NCBI RefSeq assembly: GCF_030813355.1
Contig: NZ_JAUSUD010000031.1
Location: forward strand, 1 to 43,714
Length of the DNA stretch: 43,714 nucleotides
Source: Metabacillus malikii
GTDB lineage: Bacteria; Bacillota; Bacilli; Bacillales; Bacillaceae
Direction of reading: 5' to 3'
Part shown: in pieces, positions 15,746 through 24,555 of the stretch
Numbering within the stretch: the first letter of the stretch is position 1
Layout of the letters: the number at the start of each line of letters is the position of its first letter
The notes under the pieces: generated by a model
Told to the model about the DNA's origin: nothing
Seen by the model: the letters and a program-made list of their open reading frames with translations, nothing else
Databases searched by the model: none
Position numbers and translations under genes: made by a program

Positions 15746-16060
15746 GAATAATAGGGTGTTAAAAAAGTATATACTCAATGATGGTTGTACATCATTGAGT
15801 ACTGTGTACAATGAAAGAATAGGAAACGAAGTACGAGTTTAGGCGAGTTGACATTTTATTGAGCGGCGAATATAAAACATATAGAATGAGCATGAAAGTA
15901 ATGAATTCGTACAAGCTCGTAAGTTTTAACGTAGTAGTTGTCTTGACATACAAAAGTCGTCATACTGTTACTATAAAACTCACTTATTTTAGCTACTTAA
16001 AAACAGATGAAAATTAAAGCACTTGATTGTCGATTAAAGGCAACAAGTGCTTTTTATTTT
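15746..16060 (+). repeat. Structured non-coding repeat, copy 3 (truncated)
   Basis: Matches copies 1 and 2 from their first hairpin to the terminator (near 16,016-16,055). The first hairpin here is CAATGATG/CATCATTG, a shifted but perfect pairing compared with ATGATGG/CCATCAT, which argues that the fold is conserved. The distal GACGATAGTAG block is missing because the next LXG fragment starts at about 16,078. Confidence 0.7.
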
Positions 16061-16185
16061 AGGATTACAAAAAGGATTATAAACATATAAAAGAATACCG
16101 TGAACAAATCGGTGACCTACTCTCCCTATTTGAAGGATATGTAGACGACACCACCGCACATATATCACCAATCGCCAGGAATGCG

Positions 16186-17580
16186 ATGATGCGAGTCGAT
16201 CGCAGGGATATATGGATGAACCTGTGCCAGTTAGAATCGGGAATTAACAACAACGTCCCAAAGGCTATCCGAATAACAAAAAATGAACCTTTTTCGCTCG
16301 CTTTCTGGGACGACCCAACCGATGAGGAAAAAGAAAAAAGCCGCTCAAACAAAGCAAAGCTCGACTACATTCGCGGTGAAATCTCCTCAACCCAAACAAT
16401 ACTAGACCGAAAAATGGACGCGTTATGGAACATTTTTGATAATAAAATCGTCCCATATGAAAACACCGACGATGCTTACAATAACAAAGCTGCAGCCGTC
16501 AAAGCAAAATATACTAACTTATTTGAATGGGTAAAAGATGATATTAATAAAATAGACAGGGTAATAAATAAAGTAACTAATCAAATAGTAGTTGGAATAC
16601 ATGATTTTATTTTAAAAATGACTACTATCGTTATAGAGTCAGGCATAGTTTCTGTTTCACTTCATATCCCTGACATTATAGAACCAAGTATATTAAAAGA
16701 AAATGCAGAAAGAATTGTTACAAGATACAATGAAGGTGTATTTAACATACTAAATGACCCAATGATTATTATGGAATCTATGGTTCAGACAGGGTTAGAT
16801 TTAGTAGAGAAAGAAAACGGTATCTTTGTAGTAGGGGATTTCCCATACCCATTAACTCCAAATTATATGAAGGATATTAGCATAAAAGATATAGCTGATA
16901 TCAGGCCTAGTAAGAGTAAGAAAGAAAGTAATGATAGTTTGGAAGTAACAGAATTATTAAATTACAAGTATAAAAAGGAGTTTAGTGAATCAGGTGTATT
17001 AGGTACTACAGGAATAGGTAATTACGATTCATTATTTGAGGCAAACTTAAGTGGTGTTAAAATAAAAAATGGAGTGAGCCTTGTTGATACAAATAAAGCT
17101 TTGAAAGTGAATGGATTAAAGGATGAAAAGTACTTTCAAAAGTTATTTTATGCAGATGGTCAAGTTGTACTTCCTGTTTTAGATTTTACTGATTCCTTTA
17201 TATCGGGGAGTTTAATAGGTGGAAAAGCTGAAGCAGCTGTATCTCATAGCCGTTTGGCACATGAAAATTCTCCAGCAAGATTAGATATGAAATTTTTACA
17301 TGGTGAAACTGTCGCAGGTATCGAAAATTATACTGCAAGTGTGGGAGCTAAAGTATCTGCTACAACTGCAGAGATATCAGTTAATCCATTGAATTGGTTT
17401 GGTTATGAACCACTAGAGGAATGGTTTGGACTTGAGTGGGACCCATATATTGGAGTTGAGGCATCACTAGGTAGTATTGGAGCATCGGCAAAGGTTGGGT
17501 TAAATAACGAATTATATGCTGCATATGGTATAGGTATTGGGTTAAAGTTTGGTGCAGAAAAAGATGAGGAAAAGGAGTAG
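16186..17580 (+). CDS. N-truncated LXG toxin with glycine-rich, possibly membrane-acting tip
   Basis: LXG homology starts at about 16,078 (KHIKEYREQI), losing the first 58 residues; the first ATG in frame is 16,186. Residues to about 106 match the other LXG copies, then the sequence switches at 16,503 from the common middle domain to a distinct one (KAKYTNLFEWVKDDINKIDR) with lower GC. The last 100 residues are rich in Gly, Ala and Ser with short amphipathic strands (TASVGAKVSATTAEI, YIGVEASLGSIGASAKVG, YAAYGIGIGLKFG). No nuclease motif is visible. The following gene encodes a two-helix membrane protein, so a membrane-damaging activity is plausible but inferred. Exportability is doubtful without the LXG start. 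Confidence 0.55.
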   Translation: MMRVDRRDIWMNLCQLESGINNNVPKAIRITKNEPFSLAFWDDPTDEEKEKSRSNKAKLDYIRGEISSTQTILDRKMDALWNIFDNKIVPYENTDDAYNNKAAAVKAKYTNLFEWVKDDINKIDRVINKVTNQIVVGIHDFILKMTTIVIESGIVSVSLHIPDIIEPSILKENAERIVTRYNEGVFNILNDPMIIMESMVQTGLDLVEKENGIFVVGDFPYPLTPNYMKDISIKDIADIRPSKSKKESNDSLEVTELLNYKYKKEFSESGVLGTTGIGNYDSLFEANLSGVKIKNGVSLVDTNKALKVNGLKDEKYFQKLFYADGQVVLPVLDFTDSFISGSLIGGKAEAAVSHSRLAHENSPARLDMKFLHGETVAGIENYTASVGAKVSATTAEISVNPLNWFGYEPLEEWFGLEWDPYIGVEASLGSIGASAKVGLNNELYAAYGIGIGLKFGAEKDEEKE

Positions 17581-17583
17581 TAT

Positions 17584-17841
17584 TTGATGGAGGAAACTAA
17601 AGAAAAGTTGATCAGGAGTATAAATGCTGCCTTTATTATTGCTAGTTGTATGATATTAGGATTCGGAGCGTTGTTTGGAATACTACAATTGGGAACTGAT
17701 CCCGGCAATAATACAATGGAAGATTGGATTATTGTGTGTTCTGCTTTAATAATATTATTTATATTACCAGCAATTGGAATACATGTATTTAGAACAAAAA
17801 TATGGCTTAAAAAGTTTCCTGAACTTAAAAGAAAAAAATAA
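17584..17841 (+). CDS. Two-helix membrane protein, likely immunity to the glycine-rich tip
   Basis: An 85-residue protein with two strong membrane helices (about residues 14-37 and 49-70) and a basic C-terminal tail. It starts 4 bp after the toxin stop behind AAAAGGAGTAG; either TTG 17,584 or ATG 17,587 may be used. Membrane immunity proteins usually pair with pore-forming or envelope-targeting toxins. I know no named family for it. Confidence 0.6.
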   Translation: MMEETKEKLIRSINAAFIIASCMILGFGALFGILQLGTDPGNNTMEDWIIVCSALIILFILPAIGIHVFRTKIWLKKFPELKRKK

Positions 17842-17857
17842 TAATGGAGGAGAGCAA

Positions 17858-18103
17858 ATGGATTATCAAGATATGAATAATCGTTCAGATATAGATTTAT
17901 TGCCAATTGGAACAGTTGTTAAATTAAGAAATGTAAAAAAGTTAGTTATGATTTACGGTAAAGACCAAATACAACGCAGAACTCAAGAAAAGTATCACTA
18001 CGTATCAGTACCTTTTCCAGAAGGTAATATAACAGAAGATTATAATCTTTTCTTTAATCATAATATGATAGAGAGAATTGTTTATAGAGGATTAGAAATG
18101 TAG
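17858..18103 (+). CDS. DUF4176 protein (LXG-associated)
   Basis: An 81-residue protein with the typical DUF4176 order: LLPIGTVVKLRNVKKLVMI, then YHYVSVPFPEGN and a helical IERIVYRGLE end. The ATG at 17,858 has a GGAGGAGAG ribosome site; upstream in-frame Met codons have none and lie inside the previous gene. DUF4176 proteins are secretion accessory partners in LXG loci. It lies between the two small membrane-protein genes in one operon ended by the terminator at 18,355. Confidence 0.8.
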   Translation: MDYQDMNNRSDIDLLPIGTVVKLRNVKKLVMIYGKDQIQRRTQEKYHYVSVPFPEGNITEDYNLFFNHNMIERIVYRGLEM

Positions 18104-18121
18104 TGTAGGAGGAGGGAAAAA

Positions 18122-18322
18122 GTGTCTCAATTTTGGTTGAAGTATGGAAAAGTTATAACACTACTAGTTTATAGTGTATTTATGTTATGTCAGGTACTGG
18201 TTGGTTTACTAGTCTTTGAAGATTTAAAAACAAAAATCGTCATGATAACGTTACAGGTAATAATGACATCGATTGTTTTTTTTATTGCATATAAAATAAC
18301 AAATAGAATGCTCGAAAAATAG
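18122..18322 (+). CDS. Small two-helix membrane protein, paralogue of 24,556
   Basis: A 66-residue protein beginning MSQFWLKYGKVITLLVYSVF with membrane helices at about 10-29 and 39-59 and a basic end. GTG start behind AGGAGGAGGG. A closely similar protein (MSQFWNKHGRVITLVFFSIF) is encoded at 24,556 at the other end of the island. I do not recognise the family. Retention at the ends of two toxin operons suggests a T7SS-related or immunity role. Confidence 0.65.
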   Translation: MSQFWLKYGKVITLLVYSVFMLCQVLVGLLVFEDLKTKIVMITLQVIMTSIVFFIAYKITNRMLEK

Positions 18323-18354
18323 AATAAAAGTTTATGGTTATAAAGCTATTATAT

Positions 18355-18393
18355 AAAAAAATCAAGTCATATATAAGTTGACTTGATTTTTTT
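18355..18393 (+). terminator. Rho-independent terminator
   Basis: ATCAAGTCA (18,361-18,369) pairs with TGACTTGAT (18,379-18,387), flanked by A and T runs. Strong, and possibly active on both strands. Confidence 0.85.
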
Positions 18394-18601
18394 GAATCTC
18401 ACTAAGAAAAAAGGCCTCAATCTTATTAAATTTAATAGTTATAAATGTTCATATTTAAAATAAGCAGTAAGAAATATTGAGGTTGAATATATATGGAGGT
18501 AACATTTCACTATATTAATAGTAACAATAAATTGAATCCTTAATAGTGAATATATACCTCACATCTATTATAAAATTATGATTCTTTAACAAATTTAATA
18601 G
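18394..18601. other. Spacer with long inverted repeat before second LXG operon
   Basis: No gene. GAGGT at 18,496-18,500 and ACCTC at 18,556-18,560, with inner TTCACTAT and ATAGTGAA, form an interrupted inverted repeat about 65 bp long. It may be a regulatory RNA hairpin or the scar of an insertion that removed the start of the operon. Confidence 0.35.
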
Positions 18602-18784
18602 GTGACTGGGAATTTTAGAATTATTAACAATCTCGAGGACGCGAAAAGAGAAATTAAACAAAACTTCGAGCAGATGGACTTTGAAAACGCCTCTGCAAAA
18701 GAGGAAATGCAACAAATCGTAGACGACATGATTTCAGAACTAAATCAACTCATCTCAACCATTCAAGCCGTACATTTTAGATGA
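18602..18784 (+). CDS. Small helical LXG-partner protein, copy 2 (altered start)
   Basis: Residues 7-60 repeat the end of the protein at 1105-1329 almost exactly (INNLEDAKREIKQNFEQMDF), but the first residues differ and no DUF4176 gene precedes it. The GTG at 18,602 has only a weak ribosome site (the upstream DNA is AT-rich). It could be a functional short version or a copy shortened by the recombination that duplicated the operon. Confidence 0.55.
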   Translation: MTGNFRIINNLEDAKREIKQNFEQMDFENASAKEEMQQIVDDMISELNQLISTIQAVHFR

Positions 18785-18823
18785 ATTTTTCAGCCCATCC
18801 ATATAGAAAGGACGTGGAACTAT

Positions 18824-19135
18824 TTGGCGAAAGCAGAAATTAAACTAGATATAAATGAATTAAAGGCTGCATTAGACTCACTGCAACAAGGTATTGATGA
18901 CTTTACAAGCTACACGACATCATTTCGCAATGGCACACGAGACCAGCTAAAAAGCTTTAACTCAGACTTCATCGATAAACTAGACGCCCTCCTAGACAAC
19001 ATGAACGATGACATCAATACAAGTCTATTAGAAAATTTAAACTCGATAAAGAAAGTCGGCGAACAAATTATTGAACAAATGCAGAGTACCGATGAACAAA
19101 TTGGTCAAAAGATAAAGAGTGGTGCCTCATCATGA
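18824..19135 (+). CDS. WXG100-like LXG partner, copy 2
   Basis: A 103-residue helical-hairpin protein differing by about one residue (SGASS for SGTSS at the end) from the copy at 1369-1680. TTG start behind AAAGGACGTGG. The stop overlaps the LXG effector start by ATGA. It should bind the LXG head of the effector that follows. Confidence 0.7.
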   Translation: MAKAEIKLDINELKAALDSLQQGIDDFTSYTTSFRNGTRDQLKSFNSDFIDKLDALLDNMNDDINTSLLENLNSIKKVGEQIIEQMQSTDEQIGQKIKSGASS

Positions 19136-21069
19136 AACAGGATCTTAAAATAAACTACGGAATATTGGACGGGATTATCGAACAGCTCCGCACATATAAA
19201 AATGCCCTAGATACAATGGACTCATCACTCGAAACATTAGTGGGCTTCATCAACAACAACTACGCCGATAGCATCGACGCCTGGGATGAACTTGTCAAAG
19301 ATTCAAAGAAACATATAAAAGAATACCGTGAACAAATCGGTGACCTACTCTCCCTATTTGAAGGATATGTAGACGACACCACAGCACATATATCACCAAT
19401 CGCCAGGAATGCGATGATGCGAGTCGATCGCAGGGATATATGGATGAACCTGTGCCAGTTAGAATCGGGAATTAACAACAACGTCCCAAAGGCTATCCGA
19501 ATAACAAAAAATGAACCTTTTTCGCTCGCTTTCTGGGACGACCCAACCGATGAGGAAAAAGAAAAAAGTCGCTCAAACAAAGCAAAGCTCGACTACATTC
19601 GCGGTGAGATCTCCTCAACCCAAACAATACTTGACCGAAAAATGGACGCGTTATGGAACATTTTTGATAATAAAATCGTCCCATATGAAAACACCGACGA
19701 TGCTTACAATAACAAAGCTGCAGCCGTCAAATCCAAATACACAAACTTCTTTGAAGGAATCATCGACCAGTTTGAGCAGGATATAAAAGTAGCAACAAGC
19801 TTTATTAAAGGCCTAGTCGAAGGCATCGTAGATATCCTTGTCGGCATTGTCACAATCGTCGTAGACGCCAGCATCGTCGCAGTTTCCAACCACATCCCAG
19901 ACACAATCGAGCCCGACTTCATCAAAAACCCGGCCAATGAAGTCAAAGCCAAGTACGGAAAAATGATTAGCGACGCCATCGAAGACCCATTCGGCATCTT
20001 TGAATCAATCGGCCAAGGCATCTCAGATACCGTTGAAGAAGAAGGAATCGCCTACATCGCCGGAAACGCAGCACCATCGCTAATTCCATATGTCGGGGTA
20101 GTCGGCAAGGCAAAATGGCTAAAAGCAGTCGATAACGGCGATGGACCAAAGACAAACTCCGTAACCGAAGCGCTTAAACCAAAAGTAAATGACCTCGTAC
20201 GAAACAACAAAGCATTTGAAGGGATTAAGCAGCGTGGTGTAGAAGTAGTAACGAAGACAGCGAACGGTGCGATTCATGTGGTCAAACAGTTGGATAAAGG
20301 GATTAACAGTGTTAGAAATGGATTGGTATATGTTGCAGATAATGTAGTTGGTGGTATAGACGTCTTTATAGATATAATGAAAAGAAATGGTAACATAGAC
20401 AATAATGCAGTGTATGTAAATGTACCTAATAAACCTAATGTGCCGTGGAATGTTTTGGATAATAAGGTTATTCAGGAGAATATAGTTGCCCCTTTGAAAA
20501 TGATGTTTAGTAAGTTGAGTGGTGGGGGGAAAGGTGATAGGGTTGATGATGGGGGTATGGGTAATCGTTTATCTGGAGATAGTGAAATTAAACCATTAGT
20601 AGGAAAAGGCGAACAGTATACTAATGGAAGAAAAAATAGATTAAAGCCTAATATTAGATATCAAACAGGCGAATACGATTATTTTTATGAAACTGATAAT
20701 TTAGGCAGAATTTCAAAATTCGAGGCAGATAATCTACAACTAACTGATAGGGGAAATAGACTATCGCATAGCAGAAATACATTAGGTAAGATAAAAGGAA
20801 AGGACCACGCAGGACATTTGGCGGCTGACAGATTTGGTGGGTCACCTAAGATTGATAATCTAGTATCACAATTATCTGATGTTAATTTGAGACGGTATAA
20901 GAAGGTTGAGGATGAATGGGCTGCAGCTTTAAAAGAGACTCCACCTAAGGAAGTAAAAGTGAATGTAGAAATTAAATACGTAGGAAAAGATGCGAGGCCA
21001 TCAGAATTTATCGTAGAATATGAGATAGACGGTAAATATGAAGAATTAAATATATTAAATAGGGAGTGA
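19132..21069 (+). CDS. LXG-domain T7SS effector with DNA/RNA non-specific endonuclease tip (YeeF-like)
   Basis: A 645-residue full-length effector. LXG helices cover residues 1-about 205, hydrophobic middle segments about 220-260 and 300-325, and the seam FSKLSGGGKGD ends near 469. Residues about 500-645 form an Endonuclea_NS_2 nuclease, with NGRKNRLKPN, YDYFYETDNLGRI, and the catalytic H562 in DHAGHLAADRFGG, followed by DEWAAALKETPP. B. subtilis YeeF, an LXG nuclease blocked by YezG, is the obvious comparison. The first 360 residues are nearly identical to the toxin at 1677, at DNA level too, so the two heads were duplicated or converted recently. The immunity gene follows immediately. One of only two effectors here with an intact export head. 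Confidence 0.85.
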   Translation: MKQDLKINYGILDGIIEQLRTYKNALDTMDSSLETLVGFINNNYADSIDAWDELVKDSKKHIKEYREQIGDLLSLFEGYVDDTTAHISPIARNAMMRVDRRDIWMNLCQLESGINNNVPKAIRITKNEPFSLAFWDDPTDEEKEKSRSNKAKLDYIRGEISSTQTILDRKMDALWNIFDNKIVPYENTDDAYNNKAAAVKSKYTNFFEGIIDQFEQDIKVATSFIKGLVEGIVDILVGIVTIVVDASIVAVSNHIPDTIEPDFIKNPANEVKAKYGKMISDAIEDPFGIFESIGQGISDTVEEEGIAYIAGNAAPSLIPYVGVVGKAKWLKAVDNGDGPKTNSVTEALKPKVNDLVRNNKAFEGIKQRGVEVVTKTANGAIHVVKQLDKGINSVRNGLVYVADNVVGGIDVFIDIMKRNGNIDNNAVYVNVPNKPNVPWNVLDNKVIQENIVAPLKMMFSKLSGGGKGDRVDDGGMGNRLSGDSEIKPLVGKGEQYTNGRKNRLKPNIRYQTGEYDYFYETDNLGRISKFEADNLQLTDRGNRLSHSRNTLGKIKGKDHAGHLAADRFGGSPKIDNLVSQLSDVNLRRYKKVEDEWAAALKETPPKEVKVNVEIKYVGKDARPSEFIVEYEIDGKYEELNILNRE

Positions 21070-21074
21070 TTAGG

Positions 21075-21536
21075 TTGGGTAAACAATTTGAAGATTACTT
21101 CAGTGAATTACAGGCGGATATGGTTTCTATATGTTTAGAATACGCTTCTGACCAAGCTGATAAAATATATATATATTGTTCTATTGAAGAAGGTCTTATC
21201 TCGAATGACTTTTTTTATAATATTGGTGGAAGGATTGTAGAGAGACATAAACTAAACGATGCATTAGAGAATGATACAGGTTTTTCTTATGATGTTTCAG
21301 TAAGTCGCCAAAAAGCAGTTGTGAAAATAATAAATGAAAATATTAAAGAAATGATTGAACTATGTAAAAAATATGATCGCGAAATGCCGACAGAGATTAA
21401 GATTATATACGATGTAATAGAAAATAAACTTAAGGCAGATTATAAATATGAACTTGTGCATACAGACGATCCTAGTAAAACTGCTAGTTCTATTTCAAAG
21501 TATTGGTTTGAAGATATTAAGATGGATAATAATTGA
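21075..21536 (+). CDS. YezG/DUF600-like immunity protein, copy 2
   Basis: A 153-residue acidic protein. The TTG at 21,075 is chosen because AGGGAG at 21,061-21,066 is well spaced from it and the resulting start (MGKQFEDYFSELQADM) aligns with the copy at 15,122; the upstream GTG at 21,066 would overlap that ribosome site. It follows the intact LXG nuclease and should protect the producer. A very strong terminator follows. Confidence 0.75.
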   Translation: MGKQFEDYFSELQADMVSICLEYASDQADKIYIYCSIEEGLISNDFFYNIGGRIVERHKLNDALENDTGFSYDVSVSRQKAVVKIINENIKEMIELCKKYDREMPTEIKIIYDVIENKLKADYKYELVHTDDPSKTASSISKYWFEDIKMDNN

Positions 21537-21541
21537 TTAAA

Positions 21542-21597
21542 TAGAGACGGTTATGGAGCAGCTAAATGAATGCACCATAACCGTCTCTATAATTTTC
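21542..21597 (+). terminator. Strong rho-independent terminator
   Basis: AGAGACGGTTATGG (21,543-21,556) pairs perfectly over 14 bp with CCATAACCGTCTCT (21,575-21,588), followed by TATAATTTTCT. It ends the second intact LXG operon. Confidence 0.8.
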
Positions 21598-21708
21598 TAG
21601 GGAAATGGATGGAATATAATAATTCACTATCCCAGATACCATGGTATGAGCACGTAAGGAAATTTATCGAGTAAATATAAAAAATCTGGTAATTTTGCTG
21701 TTGCCGAA

Positions 21709-22080
21709 GTGGATGTCAGTGGGATAAGCAAATCGGAATCCGAATTTTATGCTCAAAGTAGCATAAATGAACTTAAGGGAAGTCTTGAGCATAAGGTGCC
21801 TGATATTTCTTTACAACCTGAAAATCCAATGATTAAGGCTACAGAAGCAGTTGGTAAAAATGGATTTAATTATTTAAGGAATACAGATACTGAGTATAAA
21901 ATACTAAATGATATAGCTTCTAGGCTTGGGGATAATACACAAGCTAGTGGTAGAATTAAGTTATTTACAGAATTGGATACTTGCGACAGTTGTAATAAAG
22001 TTATAGCAGAATTTGCATCTACATATAAAAATATTGAATTAGAAGTCATACACAACAATGGTAATAGAATTATCCCTTAA
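21709..22080 (+). CDS. Truncated deaminase toxin tip, copy 2
   Basis: The reading frame opens after a TAA at 21,655 with GNLSSKYKKSGNF, matching codon for codon the deaminase tip at 7713-8270. The first usable start is GTG 21,709, giving 123 residues. The DTE (in NTDTEYKILND) and CxxC (TCDSCNKVI) zinc-site motifs are kept. Seam, LXG head and the first part of the domain linker are missing and no ribosome site is present, so this is likely a silent remnant. Confidence 0.6.
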   Translation: MDVSGISKSESEFYAQSSINELKGSLEHKVPDISLQPENPMIKATEAVGKNGFNYLRNTDTEYKILNDIASRLGDNTQASGRIKLFTELDTCDSCNKVIAEFASTYKNIELEVIHNNGNRIIP

Positions 22081-22106
22081 ACTAAATTTTTTGGAGGAAA
22101 ATAATT

Positions 22107-22384
22107 ATGAAAGATTGGGAGTATAGTGAATAATTTGAAGCAATTCAGGAGACATATGAAGAGTTGTTAGTAGAAGATAGGGGATATAGATATGCTATAG
22201 CAAGACTAGCAGATGAATTCGATAGCGTATTGAAGGTATAACAAAGAGATTAAGCAAGTTTAAAGATATAGATGCTTCAAATGAACTGACAAAAGAGGAA
22301 ATAGCAAATTTAACTAATAGGATAGAAAAAGTATTAGAGGGTCTTAGTAAAGTTGATATAGATTATAACCTATCTTCCGAGTAA
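22107..22384 (+). pseudogene. Broken Imm3-like immunity gene
   Basis: Second copy of the immunity gene at 8298. It begins MKDWEYSE and hits a TAA at 22,131-22,133. A deletion of about 85 bp near 22,226 removes the middle (the EDVIVDTAIGEIAIG part of the intact copy). The end, VDIDYNLSSE, is still recognisable. The ribosome site TTGGAGGAAA is intact. This is the one clear case in the island where the immunity gene is lost. Confidence 0.8.
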
Positions 22385-22420
22385 GTTATATTAGAGTCTA
22401 ACAATAGATAACTATAAAGA

Positions 22421-22457
22421 GCACTTGATTGTTTTTTTGGCAACAAGTGTTTTTTTT
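22421..22457 (+). terminator. Rho-independent terminator
   Basis: GCACTTG and CAAGTG arms followed by eight T residues. Similar in sequence to the terminator inside the three structured repeats. Confidence 0.75.
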
Positions 22458-22529
22458 ATGAAAAGTATGCATTGGACAACTTAAAAAACTGTATGAAATC
22501 ATAACTCATGATGATTTTTGTACCAAGAA

Positions 22530-23695
22530 AATACAAAAAATGATCAGCGACGCCATCGAAGACCCAATCGGCATCTTTGAATCAATCGGCCAAGGCATCT
22601 CAGATACCGTTGAAGAAGAAGGAATCGCCTACATCGCCGGTAACGCAGCACCATCGCTAATCCCATATGTCGGAGTAGTCGGCAAGGCAAAATGGCTAAA
22701 AGCAGTCGATAACGGCGATGACCAAAGACAAACTCCGTAACCGAAGCGCTTAAGCCAAAAGTAAACGACCTCGTACGAGACAACAAAGCGTTTGAAGGAA
22801 TCAAGCAGCGTGGTGTAGAAGTAGTAACGAAGACAGCGAACGGTGCACTTCATGTGGTCAAACAGTTGGATAAAGGGATTAACAGTGTTAGAAATGGATT
22901 GGTATATGTTGCTGAAAATGTGGTTGGTGGTATAGACGTCTTTATAGATATAATGAAAAGAAATGGTAACATAGACAATAATGCAGTGTATGTAAATGTA
23001 CCTAATAAACCTAATGTGCCGTGGAATGTTTTGGATAATAAGGTTATTCAGGAGAATATAGTTGATCCTTTGAAAATGATGTTTAGTAAGTTGAGTGGTG
23101 GGGGGAAAGGTGATAGGGTTGATGGTGATGGTACGGATGATATACCGCCAGCATTCAAACAAAAGGAATTTGCCAGTACCTATGAATCAAGATTTAAGCA
23201 AACACCTGCTGAAACGAATATAAAGGTTGTTTTTGAAGGTGCTAGAGGTGAGTCTCTATGTACTTTAAAACCACCACCAGATCCTACATTACAGAAAATT
23301 TTAAATGAAGCTGGTATTGAAGGAATCGAGTATAGAAATGGAGTTCCTGATTTTTCACCAGTAGCAAAAGCGCAGTTGGAAATTGATTATATGCTAGGTG
23401 GAAAAGGAACTAAAGGAAATGCTGCTAGAGATTATAATTTTAAGCAAGCAAATGAAAAGTTAGCGGTTCAACTTAATAATTCACCAGAATTGGCAAGCAA
23501 ATTTGGAATGGAATCTGGTGGAATTACTGCAAAAGATATAGAAAAATACCGAGTTATAAATTAACATGGCATGAGTTAAATGATGGAGTTACTATGCAAC
23601 TTGTGCCAACAGAATAAATGCCCAATTTGGACACCTTGGTGGAGTTGGTGAAATAAACGCAGGAGCTTTTGGACCTGGAGGGTTTGCAAATAAAT
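22530..23695 (+). pseudogene. 5'-truncated, frameshifted LXG toxin with HNH/WHH-like tip
   Basis: LXG homology begins in the middle domain (MISDAIEDPIGIFESIGQGI). One G is missing near 22,720 relative to the other copies, shifting the frame; the part from 22,741 to 23,564 then reads through the seam (FSKLSGGGKGD) into a new tip with FASTYESRFKQTPAET and FGMESGGITAKDIEKY. Two further one-base losses, near 23,557 and 23,613, break the end; joining frames gives LTWHELNDGVTMQLVP and FGHLGGVGE, the end of an HNH/WHH-type nuclease toxin. The largest intact piece is 22,854-23,564 (GTG). Three frameshifts and no LXG head make it inactive. Confidence 0.75.
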
Positions 23696-23712
23696 AATAA
23701 GGAGATAATAAA

Positions 23713-24180
23713 ATGACAATCAATGATAAAGTTTTTGGAGAACTGGATTACCAGTATACATGGGTTGGATACAGAACCATAAAGTTTTTAGGAAAGGACA
23801 CCAAGATAGCATTATTAATTGGTGGAGAAGATGATGGTCAGTTTGAGGAAGGCCAATATGTGGCATATAATTCATTAATGGAAAAATGGGATAAAATTCA
23901 GTATAACATATTAGAACCGATTCTAAATTATTATAAACAGAAAAGGCATGAACTTGGTTATGATGTTGCATATAATGAAAATTATCCATTAATTGAAACT
24001 GTTAATCAATTAATAGAACATATCACATTAGTAGGTATATCTGTTCCATATGATTTTCTTCGTGATGGACGTGATATAGGTGTCTCATTTGATTGTTCAT
24101 GGGATGAGGAAAATGGCTTAGGAATTCGTCTTATAAATGAAAAAGTAGAAGACGTAGGCTATCAAGATGTAGCTATCTAA
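23713..24180 (+). CDS. DUF6985/DUF2004-like immunity protein, copy 2
   Basis: A 155-residue acidic protein, paralogue of the one at 13,794 with the same ends (VFGELDYQYTW, DIGVSFDCSWDEENGLGIRL, VGYQDVAI). ATG behind AAGGAGATAA. It is intact although the toxin before it has three frameshifts, so it is now an orphan immunity gene. Confidence 0.65.
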   Translation: MTINDKVFGELDYQYTWVGYRTIKFLGKDTKIALLIGGEDDGQFEEGQYVAYNSLMEKWDKIQYNILEPILNYYKQKRHELGYDVAYNENYPLIETVNQLIEHITLVGISVPYDFLRDGRDIGVSFDCSWDEENGLGIRLINEKVEDVGYQDVAI

Positions 24181-24555
24181 AAAGGAAACACAGTATGAGT
24201 TTAGAGAGATGATTAAATCACATGTGGTTTACATGTAATGGTAGAGGTCGATGGTAATGTTAAAAGTGTAAAATCATCCTTCTTCCATAAAGGAAATGGG
24301 TAGCTATAAATTGTTTAAAATGATTAAAATCAATTCGATTAATGGTAAATAGTTAAGTCGGATTTTTGTATTTGTCGCAATTTACAATAGTTTTATTATG
24401 CTAATAAATATTCGAGACTAAGATTATATAGCATAAATCCACAGTTCAAAAGAGATTGGTTATTGTATAAGTACTATTGACATACTACTGATTTATACAT
24501 TAACACGAGAATGAAAAAATAGCGGAAATTTGAAACCTTGAAGGAGGAAAGCAAT
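24181..24555. other. Spacer with a possible toxin-tail scrap
   Basis: No gene. Codons at about 24,235-24,303 read VMVEVDGNVKSVKSSFFHKG before a TAG, which looks like the last strand of a polymorphic toxin (EndoU-like toxins often end this way), but it is too short to assign. The rest is AT-rich, with the AAGGAGG ribosome site of the next gene at 24,541. Confidence 0.35.
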
